Notes: generated from the sequence alone by a model not told the origin. A stretch of DNA of 43,928 nucleotides from JAGLCW01 sp964427915 (GCA_964427915.1 CAYRWA010000006.1:1-43928), one strand, 5' to 3'. Positions 25,039-33,923 are shown, counted from the first letter of the stretch. Made by a program: numbers and translations.

Positions 25039-26069
25039 AGTTCCAACTCCCATAAAATATCGGTTTCTAATGCGTGTACTTTGCGAGTTCGTAATTGGAT
25101 ATGTCTAGTAAAATCAAAAGGCTTACATCCTTGCGAGAGGATAGAAGGACTTAAAAACATATACAGTCGATCCACAAAGGGGTACCATTCTTGAGCAACC
25201 TTGGAACCCCCTTCTATGAAAACGGATTGAATGCCCTTTTCATATAGAATGTGTAAGATGGTCTTGGGGGAATAATCAGACGGATGAATGTGTTCCGTGT
25301 TGTCGCATGAAAACATTGCTTTGGGTGATACAAGAATTGTTTTTCCCGGGAGAGTAAAAACCTGGTAGATCGGCTTTTGAATCTGATTGTGGCGATCTAG
25401 AATAATTCGCGTGGGCGATGCAACTGTAGATCCATTTTTCCGAACTGTTAATTGAGGATTGTCTTGCAAGATTGTACCAGAACCCACCATGATGCTAGCA
25501 TGTTCCATTCTCATTTGATGAACTATTTCTCGAGATTCTTCAGACGATATCCATTGTGTTGGACTATTTGGAGAAGATATGAAACCATCAAGGCTGAGGG
25601 CTAATTTTAAAGAAACCCATGGAATCTTTTTCGTCATCCATTTGATATACATGCGGTTTACTTCTTTGATTTGGTCTTGCAATACTTGTTCTGTAACAAC
25701 AACTCCATGGCTTCGTAATGTTTGTATTCCTTCGCCTTGTACAAGTGGGTTGGGGTCTTGGATGCCAATCACTACTCGGGGGATTTTTTCTTGTAGAATT
25801 CTCTCTGTGCAAGGAGGGGTTTTGCCTTCGTGGTTGCAAGGCTCAAGGGTAACGTACAGAGTGCAAGTATTTAATGCAATTCCCTTTTTTTGGGCAGATT
25901 CTATGGCGTGAATTTCTGCATGTTTCCCACCAAATTTCTTATGAAAACCGGTAGCTACAAGCTGGTCATTTTCTACTAAGACAGCTCCTACTAGAGGGTT
26001 GGGTTGTACAAAACCAATCCCACGAAGGGATTCGTTTACAGCGATTCTCATCCATTTTTCATGATCCAT
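25020..26069 (-). CDS. ribD: Bifunctional diaminohydroxyphosphoribosyl-aminopyrimidine deaminase / reductase
   Basis: Carries out two consecutive steps after GTP cyclohydrolase II. The 349 residues have an N-terminal deaminase domain with zinc ligands in HAEIHAIE and TLEPCNHEGKTPPC, and a C-terminal NADPH-dependent reductase domain (PWVSLKLALSLDGFISS, QWISSEESR, IMVGSGTILQDNPQLTVR). The start is the MDHEKWM methionine. It has a TAGGAG site 8 bases upstream, whereas the longer frame would run into the riboswitch expression platform. First gene of the riboflavin operon. Confidence 0.97.
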   Translation of the reverse strand: MDHEKWMRIAVNESLRGIGFVQPNPLVGAVLVENDQLVATGFHKKFGGKHAEIHAIESAQKKGIALNTCTLYVTLEPCNHEGKTPPCTERILQEKIPRVVIGIQDPNPLVQGEGIQTLRSHGVVVTEQVLQDQIKEVNRMYIKWMTKKIPWVSLKLALSLDGFISSPNSPTQWISSEESREIVHQMRMEHASIMVGSGTILQDNPQLTVRKNGSTVASPTRIILDRHNQIQKPIYQVFTLPGKTILVSPKAMFSCDNTEHIHPSDYSPKTILHILYEKGIQSVFIEGGSKVAQEWYPFVDRLYMFLSPSILSQGCKPFDFTRHIQLRTRKVHALETDILWELELCSQES

Positions 26070-26070
26070 G

Positions 26071-26114
26071 TTCTTGCTCCTACAACGTGTATAGTTGTCT
26101 TCGGGGAACAAGAA
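26071..26114 (-). promoter_or_regulatory. Ribosome-site sequestering hairpin of the FMN riboswitch
   Basis: On the minus strand TTCTTGTTCC (26105-26114) pairs with GGAGCAAGAA (26071-26080), which is the ribD Shine-Dalgarno. An inner 5-bp stem ACAAC/GTTGT (26094-26098 with 26082-26086) extends the same hairpin. It would hide the ribosome site when FMN is bound. The competing helix CCCCGAAGA (26098-26106) with TCTTCGGGG (26230-26238) uses the 5' strand of aptamer helix P1, so the two states exclude each other. Confidence 0.75.
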
Positions 26115-26128
26115 ATATGCAAAAAGAT

Positions 26129-26240
26129 GTATCTTCTCTCATCCGGACTATACCGTCGGTTTTGGAGTTTCACCAAATCAACCCGGAAGGGCTCGCGGAC
26201 TATGACCGCCGGTAGGGAGTTTCACCCTGCCCCGAAGATT
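26129..26240 (-). ncRNA. FMN riboswitch aptamer (RFN element)
   Basis: The conserved RFN blocks are all visible on the minus strand: TCTTCGGGGCAGGGTG at the 5' end, then AAACTCCCTACCGGCGGT, CATAGTCCGCGAGCCC, a second GGTGAAACTCC-type turn, ACCGACGGTATAGTCC and GGATGAGAGAAGAT. The closing helix P1 is ATCTTC/GAAGAT (26234-26239 with 26131-26136). It precedes ribD, as expected for FMN feedback control of riboflavin synthesis. The linked expression platform argues for translational control. Confidence 0.97.
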
Positions 26241-26250
26241 TCTACATCAC

Positions 26251-26278
26251 AATGTAGCACAAAAGAAAGAAAAGACAA
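26251..26278 (-). promoter_or_regulatory. Promoter of the riboflavin operon
   Basis: On the minus strand TTGTCT (26273-26278), a 16-base spacer and TACATT (26251-26256) lie just upstream of the aptamer. The -10 box sits within a 16-base palindrome CTACAT-TGTG-ATGTAG (26242-26257). Both hexamers match the consensus at only 4 of 6 positions; position and spacing support the call. Confidence 0.45.
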
Positions 26279-26286
26279 ATACGTAG

Positions 26287-28410
26287 TTACAAAATGGTAA
26301 AAAACAGTGTGGTACCTTCTCCTGGCTTGCTATGTGCCCAAATTGTACCACGGTGCCTTTGAATGATACGGTAAACCGTTGCCAAACCGATACCAGTACC
26401 AGTAAAATTAGAATTTTCATGCAAACGCTCAAACGGTAGGAACACCTTCCCAGCATATCGCATATCAAATCCTACTCCATTATCACGAACAAAGTAAACG
26501 AGTTGATTGCCTGGATATTCTTGGGAAGGGACTAGGCAATGATCATTTTGGATCGTTCCAAATGTAATGCTAGTAGTAGGTTCTTTTTCTGTAAACTTCC
26601 AAGCATTTCCCAATATGTTTTCTAAGGCAATTTGAAGAAGATGGGAGTCTCCTTTGTCAATCATGGATGGTTGAATGGAGATTTGAGTCTTTCTAGAGGG
26701 AGCATTTTCTTGCAAACCTTGCATGATCCGTTTTGCCATTCTACTCATATCCACTCTTTCTATGTTTAATTCTCTTCTTGATGCTCGAGAAAGAACCAGT
26801 ATATCGTCAATCAACTGGCCCATTTTTATAGTAGAATGTTGGATTTTCTGGAGATATTCTTTTCCCTGAATGTCCAATTCTTGTTGATAATCTTCCAATA
26901 AGATTTGGCTAAAACCAAACAGTCCTCGAAGAGGTGTTCGTAGGTCATGAGCAACAGAATACGCAAACGATTCTAACTCTTGATTTAGTGATTCTAATTC
27001 CTCCGTGCGGCGTTTTACACTGTCTTCTAGAAATAGCTGGTAGTTATGAAGTTTTTCTTCAATTATCTTTCTTTCTGTTGTGTCAACAGCGATGCTTAAT
27101 ATGGCGGGTTGATTTTTCCAAACAATGGTTTTTGCAATGATGTCTAATGGAAGTCGAGAGCCATCTTTTTTGTAATGTTCTACTTCAAATTGGGCTTCAC
27201 CATTGTCAGCAATCATCTGAAAACGTTCTTGGAGCTTCTCTTCGCTTTCTGGCACATCCAATTGATGAAGATTGATGTGTAAAAATTCTTCTTTTGTAGA
27301 ATAACCATGCAAGGATAACGTTTTATCATTAGCGTATAAGAATTGTCCTTGATCATTGTGGATTGTAATGGAAGCAGGAGACGCATCAAGCATTTGTCTT
27401 AATAATTTTACATACTCATTGCTTTGAATGGATTCTACTGTTTTCCAAACAGCATCCATTAAAAGTGTTAATTCCAAAGTGTCAGTTGTATCGTATTCTT
27501 CCTTTTTATTGGCAACTCCAACCACTGCTTTGATTTTTTCTTGGTGTATTATAGGAATAGTGAGAAATCGACAAAGAGATATATGACCCCCAGGAAGTCC
27601 CTTTTTTAATGGATGGGGAGACTGGAAATCATTCACAACAATCGGTTTTCTTTGCCGAACTGCTTCTCCCCAAATGCCTGTCTGGTCTAGGTGATACGTA
27701 GTCTGAGGATTCATAACCGTGCAGTCTTTCATAACTTCTTTTGACCATGAGTTCAGCTCGAATTGTTTGGATTTTTCATCGTAGAAATAGATGTATCCAA
27801 TCGTACTCTCCGTTAACGCAATTGCTTGGTTCAGGGCATAATCTAAAAAATCCTGCAAATTTGTATAAGGATATTGAAGAATAGTAATAATACTATGCAG
27901 ACGGTTTAAACTCCGCTGAATTTCCACCTCCTTTTTTTTCTTTTCTGTTATATCCCGAACCGATGCCCATACGTATTCTATCTCATTTGGAGGGCTGCCA
28001 ACTGCATAGGCATGTACTTGAACTGGAAAACAGGTTCCATTTTTATGAATGTACTCTTTCTCGTATAGGCCAGATTCACCATTTTTTAAAAGCCGTTTGT
28101 TCCATATCTCTTCTTTTTGCCATTGAAGCCATGATGTAGGAGTAAGATCGTATATACTCTTCAGATTCTGTAGTTCCTTGCGTGTATATCCAACCATGTG
28201 ACAATATGCATTGTTGGCGTCCAATATTTTTCCATGAATATTCATCATGACAAAGCCATCTTGGCTTCTTTCGAAAAGAGTTGTGTATTTTCTTTGAAGG
28301 TTTTCGTTTTTTGCATGGATTTGATGAATATAGTTAAGTAGCGTTTTTATGTCAGAGGTATTCCAATGAGAAGGTTGAGTAGATAAGAGCAACTCAATTT
28401 TGGGCTCCAT
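26287..28410 (-). CDS. Sensor histidine kinase, PAS-GAF-PAS-HisKA-HATPase
   Basis: 707 residues, no membrane helix, so a cytoplasmic sensor. In order: PAS (about 40-160, FERSQDGFVMMNIHGKIL), GAF (about 185-330), PAS (about 335-455, MLDASPASITIHNDQGQFLY), a coiled coil, the dimerisation domain with phospho-acceptor H488 in SVAHDLRTPLRG, and an ATPase domain with N-box NILGNAWKF, G1 DNGVGF and G2 GTGIGL. The H-box is of the kind found in phytochrome-like kinases that pair with Rcp1-type regulators, and one such regulator is nearby (inference). I chose the ATG with an AAGGAG site; the 54-codon upstream extension is basic, leucine-rich and unsupported. Confidence 0.93.
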   Translation of the reverse strand: MEPKIELLLSTQPSHWNTSDIKTLLNYIHQIHAKNENLQRKYTTLFERSQDGFVMMNIHGKILDANNAYCHMVGYTRKELQNLKSIYDLTPTSWLQWQKEEIWNKRLLKNGESGLYEKEYIHKNGTCFPVQVHAYAVGSPPNEIEYVWASVRDITEKKKKEVEIQRSLNRLHSIITILQYPYTNLQDFLDYALNQAIALTESTIGYIYFYDEKSKQFELNSWSKEVMKDCTVMNPQTTYHLDQTGIWGEAVRQRKPIVVNDFQSPHPLKKGLPGGHISLCRFLTIPIIHQEKIKAVVGVANKKEEYDTTDTLELTLLMDAVWKTVESIQSNEYVKLLRQMLDASPASITIHNDQGQFLYANDKTLSLHGYSTKEEFLHINLHQLDVPESEEKLQERFQMIADNGEAQFEVEHYKKDGSRLPLDIIAKTIVWKNQPAILSIAVDTTERKIIEEKLHNYQLFLEDSVKRRTEELESLNQELESFAYSVAHDLRTPLRGLFGFSQILLEDYQQELDIQGKEYLQKIQHSTIKMGQLIDDILVLSRASRRELNIERVDMSRMAKRIMQGLQENAPSRKTQISIQPSMIDKGDSHLLQIALENILGNAWKFTEKEPTTSITFGTIQNDHCLVPSQEYPGNQLVYFVRDNGVGFDMRYAGKVFLPFERLHENSNFTGTGIGLATVYRIIQRHRGTIWAHSKPGEGTTLFFTIL

Positions 28411-28442
28411 ATTATATCTCCTTTTAATAGATCTCTCAATGA

Positions 28443-28470
28443 AAGATAGTGTGAGTATATGTCTTTTCAA
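28443..28470 (-). promoter_or_regulatory. Promoter of the PAS-GAF histidine kinase
   Basis: TTGAAA, a 16-base spacer and TATCTT on the minus strand, about 25 bases before the AAGGAG site of the kinase start. The 297-base gap between this kinase and its divergent neighbour otherwise shows no gene. Confidence 0.45.
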
Positions 28471-28588
28471 TAAAAGCGTCAATGGTATTTGAATTTTCTT
28501 GTCCAAAAATGCCTTTTGGTGAATGATTTTCTGTTTCCTTTTAGAAATAAAAATCACATTCCCTCTGTTCATGAGTTTCGCTTTGTTC

Positions 28589-28594
28589 TATAAT
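28589..28594 (+). promoter_or_regulatory. -10 box for the receiver-kinase gene
   Basis: A perfect TATAAT on the plus strand about 115 bases before the start of the receiver-histidine kinase. No clear -35 lies at 16-18 bases, so an activator or alternative sigma factor may be needed, or the match is chance. Confidence 0.3.
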
Positions 28595-28707
28595 AGAATG
28601 AAATTGCTTCCAGTTCTTTTTAGATCGACCGGGAAAAGATTTCGAGCGTTTCTTATTGAGAGTATTGGGTAGATGATAGTGCGTACCTATATGTGGAGGG
28701 TTGATTT

Positions 28708-31290
28708 ATGGTTGACAAGACGAATGAACCGATCCGAGTATTGCTTGTTGAGGACGTTTTTGAAGATGCTGAATTGAACAAAAGAGAGATCCGGAAAAGT
28801 CTTCCAGATTGTGTTTTTCAAGTTGTTCAAACCAAAGATTCTTTCCTTGATGCTCTAGATCATTTTCAACCTCATGTTATCGTATCTGATTATTCTATGC
28901 CACAATTTGATGGGTTAACAGCCTTGCATCATGCCCTCCAAAACAGCCATATAACCCCTTTTATTCTTTGTACAGGATCCCTGAATGAAGATACTGCCGT
29001 GGATTGTATGAAACAAGGGGCAACCGATTATATCATTAAGGAGCACATTAAGCGATTGGGTTCTTCCGTGGTGAATGCCTTGAAGGTGCGAGATGCAAAA
29101 ATCCAAGTCTTGCGCCGCAAACAAAGAGAAAAAATCCATCAAGCAGATCAGCAAACCCTTTTAAATGCTAGTCAAGAGTTACTATTGGCTAACTCCATTG
29201 ATCGCGTTCAATCTATCGTATTTACTACCGTCAAGGAAATTGTACCTGATTCTATTGTAGTTCTTTCTGTTGCAGACACTGCTGCAGGTGTTGGATACCT
29301 AGTCGATGTGCATGGGCTACAACCGTTTATCCCTTGGTTACAAAAAGTACTCTCCATTCATCTATCTGACTTTACGGTCCCACTGGGCAAAGAAGCAATT
29401 GAAGATATGGTCTACAATCAAGGAAAAATGGTACGCATTGAAAACGGTCTATATACCTTTATGAACAAGGCTTTTTCTGAAAAAACTTGTCAGATGATAG
29501 AAAAAAAACTCAATGTATCGTTTATTTATCATATAGGGATCAGCTCGCAAGGTGATTACAAAGGGGGCATAACTCTTTTGCAAAATCATCCACTGGATGA
29601 AAACAAGACAAAAATCATTGAAGTTCTCGTAAAACAATCCTCTGTTACGTATGAAAAACTAGAAGCGTTGTCTCATTTGAAAACACAACAGAACCGACTG
29701 GAAAGTCTTTTAAAACTTGTTCAAATCAAAACAAACACAGTACAAGAATTCCTTGATCTTTCTTTACAAGAAGTTGTAGAAGCTACACAAAGCAAAGTCG
29801 GATTCTTACTTCGTCTTCCTACCGATTTGAATCAAACAGAGCTGTTGTCGTACTCAAACAATATTGTAGATAAATATGGCATTGAGGAGTTTAAGGAACC
29901 TTTTCCTCGATTCCTTTTAGATCTTTGTAAGAAAGCTAGGCAATGCAAAGAACCTTTTCAGGTAGAAGAACTTTCCTTTTCATCTCAAGAAAAAAAGAAA
30001 AACTCACGTCTTACAAAACGATTGCATAATATAGTAGTGCTGCCTATTGATGAGAAAGATCAAATCTGTGCTGTTTTAGTCGTTGGTGAGAAGGCGGCAG
30101 AGTACACCAATACGGATATTGAGCAATTGACACTTATGCTTGATTCTATTTGGAAATGGGTTAAGCAGAAAGAGTCGGATCAAGATTTGTTTCAAAGAAA
30201 AGAACAGCTGCACAATATTTTAGAATTTTCCCCTATCATAACAATACGCTGCAATGATAAGGGAGAACTGATAGAATCCAATCGCACTTTGAAGGTTTTC
30301 TTGGGTCTGGACGGTCTGGCAGAACCTACTAATTTGAACTGTTTCTCATTGTTTCATTTTTCAAGCAGCGACATTGAAATACTACAGACCAAAGGTATTG
30401 TAAAATTTGAAAAGACTGTCAATGCAGAAAGATGGAAGAAAAAGATTTCAGATGATTTTACAATAACCCCTCCCCCTGGATTGCATGATTTTGACATAAT
30501 CTGTAAAAAACTGCAGATTACACCTGATAGTGATTCATATGAGTATATTATGCAGGTGCATAATATTACTGATAGAAAACAAATTGATCGGGCGAAAAAT
30601 GAGTTTATTCAAACTGTTTCTCATGAAATGAGAACCCCCCTTACCTCGATCAAGCAATCCGTTCTTCTGATGAAAGAATGTTCTACAAGCATGTCATCGG
30701 ATCAATCTTCGCTGTTGGATATTGCAATTCGCAATACAGAACGCTTGACAAAACTCATTCAAAACATGTTGGATTTTCAAAAACTAACCACCCTGCAATT
30801 CTACTTTCACAAAAAATATGATTCCATTAATGATTTGATCAAACAGGTTGTATCTGAATTTTCGTTTATTGCAAAGGAATCCGATATATCATTTCAACTG
30901 AAACTTGAAGAGGATCTGCCCCCGGTATTAATGGATCCTGATAAAATATCACAGGTGGTTACAAACTTGGTAGATAATGCTGTTAAATTTACACCAGAAG
31001 GAACCATAACGATTGCCACTGAAAAGCTACTCCGGGAAGGTCAGGTGAAGGTATCTGTTATAGATACAGGCATTGGAATTAAGCCAGAAAATATTGACAA
31101 ATTGATGCAACCATTTTTTAAAATTCTTAGTGAGGATATGAAAAAGGCTGAAGGAACTGGGTTGGGGCTTCCTATATGTAAAAAGATTTTGGATCTTCAT
31201 GGAACAGATTGTTATGTTGAATCATTACCTGGCAAAGGAAGTACGTTTTATTTTTACTTGCAAATCAAATCTGATGAGGGTGTGCAATAA
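28708..31290 (+). CDS. Histidine kinase with N-terminal receiver domain (REC-GAF-GAF-PAS-HisKA-HATPase)
   Basis: 860 residues, no membrane helix. Residues 5-125 form a receiver domain (VLLVEDVFEDAEL, phosphorylatable aspartate in VIVSDYSMPQFDG, CTGS, YIIKEH). Two GAF-like regions (about 150-320 and 330-500) and a PAS-like region (about 505-620) follow. Then come the H-box with H639 in QTVSHEMRTPLTSIKQ and an ATPase domain (NLVDNAVKFTPEG, DTGIGI, GTGLGL). A kinase with its input receiver in front suggests it is itself controlled by another kinase, most simply the flanking ones (inference). A GGAGGG site precedes the ATG. It abuts the next, convergent gene exactly. Confidence 0.93.
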   Translation: MVDKTNEPIRVLLVEDVFEDAELNKREIRKSLPDCVFQVVQTKDSFLDALDHFQPHVIVSDYSMPQFDGLTALHHALQNSHITPFILCTGSLNEDTAVDCMKQGATDYIIKEHIKRLGSSVVNALKVRDAKIQVLRRKQREKIHQADQQTLLNASQELLLANSIDRVQSIVFTTVKEIVPDSIVVLSVADTAAGVGYLVDVHGLQPFIPWLQKVLSIHLSDFTVPLGKEAIEDMVYNQGKMVRIENGLYTFMNKAFSEKTCQMIEKKLNVSFIYHIGISSQGDYKGGITLLQNHPLDENKTKIIEVLVKQSSVTYEKLEALSHLKTQQNRLESLLKLVQIKTNTVQEFLDLSLQEVVEATQSKVGFLLRLPTDLNQTELLSYSNNIVDKYGIEEFKEPFPRFLLDLCKKARQCKEPFQVEELSFSSQEKKKNSRLTKRLHNIVVLPIDEKDQICAVLVVGEKAAEYTNTDIEQLTLMLDSIWKWVKQKESDQDLFQRKEQLHNILEFSPIITIRCNDKGELIESNRTLKVFLGLDGLAEPTNLNCFSLFHFSSSDIEILQTKGIVKFEKTVNAERWKKKISDDFTITPPPGLHDFDIICKKLQITPDSDSYEYIMQVHNITDRKQIDRAKNEFIQTVSHEMRTPLTSIKQSVLLMKECSTSMSSDQSSLLDIAIRNTERLTKLIQNMLDFQKLTTLQFYFHKKYDSINDLIKQVVSEFSFIAKESDISFQLKLEEDLPPVLMDPDKISQVVTNLVDNAVKFTPEGTITIATEKLLREGQVKVSVIDTGIGIKPENIDKLMQPFFKILSEDMKKAEGTGLGLPICKKILDLHGTDCYVESLPGKGSTFYFYLQIKSDEGVQ

Positions 31291-32654
31291 CTACTTCTGT
31301 GGAAGTGTAAAAACAAAGATAGATCCGTTGTTTTGGGCTCCTTTTGCCCAAATATCTCCATCGTGTTTTTGCAAAATTCTTTTCACAAGAGCTAAACCAA
31401 TTCCAGTCCCATCGAATTCATTTGGAGAATGGAGCCGTTGGAATAAGACAAAAAGCTTATCTTTATAAGTTTCATCAAAACCTACTCCATTATCTTGAAT
31501 AGAGTATTCTACTACAGAATGTAAGGCTTTACCCCTAATGGTTATAATGGGGTGCGATTGCTTAGAAGAAAATTTCACTGCGTTATCAATGAGATTCCAC
31601 CATACTTGATGAATAAGAACCGGATCACCCCATACAGCAGGGAGATCGTCGATGTGTATCTGAACTTTTGCAGGGTTTCCTTTAGGTAGTATTTCTTGGA
31701 TACATTTGTCTACAATTTTCCTCATATTAAGCAACGTTTTTTGTGGTTTGCTTTTGGACAATCGAGAAATATATAGGATTCCCTTAATCAACTCATCCAT
31801 TTTGAAGGTGTTTTTTTGGATAATTGTAAGAAGTTGTAAGCCATCTTCTGGAAGAATATTTCCATAATCCTCTTGCAGGATTGTGGAATATCCCTGTATT
31901 GCTCGAAGAGGAGCGCGAAGATCGTGAGAAACAGAATAGGAAAATGCTTCTAAGGCAGCATTTGATTCTTCTAAATCCATGGTTCGCTCTCGAACTTTCT
32001 CATCCAATTGTTGGTTTAACATTTGCAACTCTTGTTGACTTTTTTCTAAATCCTTCAGGGCTTGCTTTTTTGACAAGACTAGAGTTACTATTTTTCCAAG
32101 AAGAACGGTTGCTAGTGGATACATTGTAATCATAAGAGGGCCAATAAGCAGTACATAAGAGGGCCAATAAGCAGTAGTGTTTCTTTTACAACACTTCTTG
32201 GCAGAGCAAGAAAACATACAATTACGCCTAGATGAACATACAAACCAAATAGGTATATTTGAAAGGTTGAAACTTGTATGTTTTTAAAGGTGTACCGATA
32301 ATAAAAAAAAGTTCCAACAAAGGCAGAAACAAGTGCCGTTAAGCACCCTACCCAAACACCAGGCCCCCCTTGGAACAAGCGGACAGCAATAACCATAAAG
32401 GCAGCTACAAATGCAGCAATAGGACCAAAGAAAAGACCAGCAATACTGATTAAAATGGAACGACCATCAAAAATAACTCCTGGTTTTAACACAACCGGTT
32501 GCAACATCCCAATAATGGCGCCTATTCCATAAAGGAAGCCATGAATAATAGGAATTTTGCGACTGGATTTTTGGTTAAAACTAATGAGTATGGAAATGAC
32601 TCCAAAACTTGTAATAGTGCCAATATTAAACAGTACTTTGAGAAAGATACTCAT
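31291..32654 (-). pseudogene. 5TMR-LYT-type membrane histidine kinase, frame broken by a 23-bp tandem duplication
   Basis: The 5' part (32654-32130) encodes a LytS/YhcK-type five-helix membrane sensor domain (GAIIGMLQPVVLKPGVIFDG, then GLFFGPIAAFVAAFMVIAVR). The 3' part (to 31291) encodes a coiled coil, an H-box SVSHDLRAPLRAIQGYS, N-box NLIDNAVKF, G1 DNGVGF and G2 GTGIGL. The frames are joined at two adjacent copies of one 23-bp unit. Removing one copy gives an open frame of 447 codons reading LLLIGPLMITMYPLATVLLG across the join. As written, the first frame stops 8 codons into the second copy. It may be an off-state of a phase-variable gene, a fresh mutation or an assembly error. Confidence 0.9.
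32131..32176. repeat. Perfect 23-bp direct tandem duplication
   Basis: Two identical adjacent units (32131-32153 and 32154-32176), each starting CATAAGAGGG and ending AAGCAGTA on the plus strand. As 23 is not a multiple of 3, the second copy shifts the reading frame of the kinase gene. Loss of one copy by strand slippage or recombination would repair it. Confidence 0.98.
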
Positions 32655-32701
32655 TGCAGTACTCTAACCATTCTTGGAGAGATGAGTTTTATGATAGTAC
32701 A

Positions 32702-33154
32702 TCAACGAAGATCTTTCGGAATTCTATTTAAAACTAACCAGTACATTCCAATTTCTTGAATGGAGTGAGAAAACTTTTGAAAATCAATTGGTTTTGTTAT
32801 AAAGCTATTAACACCCAATTTGTACGATTCAATGATATCTTGATCTAGATCCGAGGAAGTGAGTATAACAACAGGAATAAAGGATGTAGAAGGATGGCTT
32901 TTGATAGCTTTTAGTACTTCTAGGCCATCTACTCTAGGTAATTTTAAATCAAGAAGAATGAGTTTCAGTTTGAGATTATCGCCCTTCTTCTCTGATGGAT
33001 TTTCGGGGAACAAATACGAAAGAGCTTTTTCTCCATCAGTGAGAACCGTAATGTGGTTCGCTAAATTGTTTTTACGAAATGCTCGAAGAGTTAATTCAAC
33101 GTCATCGGGGTTGTCTTCTATCAGCAATATTTCAGTAGCATCTAATGAATCCAT
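32702..33154 (-). CDS. Single-domain response regulator, Rcp1/CheY-like
   Basis: 150 residues made only of a receiver domain: acidic pair in ILLIEDNPDDVELTLRAF, phospho-acceptor aspartate in LILLDLKLPRVDG, VVILTSSD and the lysine in FITKPIDF. There is no DNA-binding output. This is the type that serves phytochrome-like and other HisKA kinases as a phosphorelay carrier. I start at MDSLDATEI with a GGAGG site 9 bases upstream rather than six codons earlier. It lies 47 bases before the split 5TMR kinase on the same strand, so the two probably form an operon. Confidence 0.94.
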   Translation of the reverse strand: MDSLDATEILLIEDNPDDVELTLRAFRKNNLANHITVLTDGEKALSYLFPENPSEKKGDNLKLKLILLDLKLPRVDGLEVLKAIKSHPSTSFIPVVILTSSDLDQDIIESYKLGVNSFITKPIDFQKFSHSIQEIGMYWLVLNRIPKDLR

Positions 33155-33187
33155 ATCTGTAATCCTCCACAAAAAGCACTTGTAAGA

Positions 33188-33216
33188 AGTATAGAAGAAA
33201 ACGCTTTTATCAACAA
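33188..33216 (-). promoter_or_regulatory. Promoter of the response regulator / 5TMR kinase unit
   Basis: On the minus strand TTGTTG (33211-33216), a 17-base spacer and TATACT (33188-33193), about 35 bases before the regulator start. Confidence 0.45.
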
Positions 33217-33280
33217 GGAAACAAACATTTTATTGAAAAGTTTTGTTTGAAATCCTATCCATTTAAAGATTTTGAAAACC

Positions 33281-33308
33281 TGGAAAACCGTAGATATTAC
33301 CTTATGAT
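33281..33308 (+). promoter_or_regulatory. Promoter of ndk
   Basis: TGGAAA, a 16-base spacer and TATGAT on the plus strand, about 55 bases before the ndk start. The -35 match is only moderate. Confidence 0.35.
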
Positions 33309-33363
33309 AAGATATATGAAATAGTCTATTGCTTTTGTTCGAAAAAAAATAATGGAGGTCATT

Positions 33364-33909
33364 GTGGAATCATTAACTGAAGAATGTTTACTTTTGTTAA
33401 AACCAGATTGTGTCGAAAAATCTTGTATTGGAGAGATTGTTTCTCGCATCGAAAAAACGGGTTTGAAAATCACTAGAATGAAAATGGTTCAAGTATCACC
33501 CGATATCATAGGGGAACATTATCCAGATGATTCCTCATGGTTGAAAAGTGTAGGTTTAAAGAAAATCCAGAAATTTCAAGCGAAAGGACAAGTTTTAAGC
33601 GAAGATTCTCTTTCCATTGGAAAAAAGGTTCGATCTTTATTAATCCAGTACTTTTCTGGGAAAAAGATTGTTGCTTTGACCGTTGAAGGAGTCAATGCCA
33701 TTGCTTGTATGCGAAAGGTTGCTGGAAACACAGAACCCTTTTCTGCGAAACCAGGAACGATTCGCAGCGATTATTCGACCGATTCGTATGAAATTGCTGA
33801 TGCCCTAAACAGACCAATTCAAAACTTGATCCACGTTAGCGATAGCCCAGAATCGAGTCAAAGAGAAATTGATATATGGTTTTTAAGACATCCTGGTGGT
33901 AAAAAATAG
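33364..33909 (+). CDS. ndk: Nucleoside diphosphate kinase, long form (GTG start)
   Basis: Transfers the gamma phosphate between nucleoside triphosphates and diphosphates. The 181 residues exceed the bacterial norm (140-150) because of an insertion of about 35 residues after EHYPDD (residues 51-56). The same insert type is known in some archaeal and CPR enzymes. KPD near residue 13, RKVAGNTEP (117-125), PGTIRSDY and catalytic H157 in NLIHVSDS are intact. I chose GTG because GGAGG lies 5 bases before it; an earlier ATG overlaps that site. It converges with the methyltransferase gene, 14 bases apart. Confidence 0.94.
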   Translation: MESLTEECLLLLKPDCVEKSCIGEIVSRIEKTGLKITRMKMVQVSPDIIGEHYPDDSSWLKSVGLKKIQKFQAKGQVLSEDSLSIGKKVRSLLIQYFSGKKIVALTVEGVNAIACMRKVAGNTEPFSAKPGTIRSDYSTDSYEIADALNRPIQNLIHVSDSPESSQREIDIWFLRHPGGKK

Positions 33910-33923
33910 ATACGTTCTTTCGA

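Noticed and set aside
26070..26111. Longer RibD reading frame starting at 26111
   Set aside because: It would begin inside the riboswitch expression platform; the ATG at 26069 has a TAGGAG site and gives the normal family N-terminus.
28411..28572. 54-codon N-terminal extension of the PAS-GAF kinase
   Set aside because: Low-complexity, without ribosome site, and it overlaps the probable promoter; the ATG at 28410 has AAGGAG.
33228..33252. Inverted repeat CAAACA...TGTTTG with A/T arms between the regulator and ndk
   Set aside because: The arms pair only with a bulge and are made of A/T runs. It lies between divergent promoters, where a terminator has no purpose.
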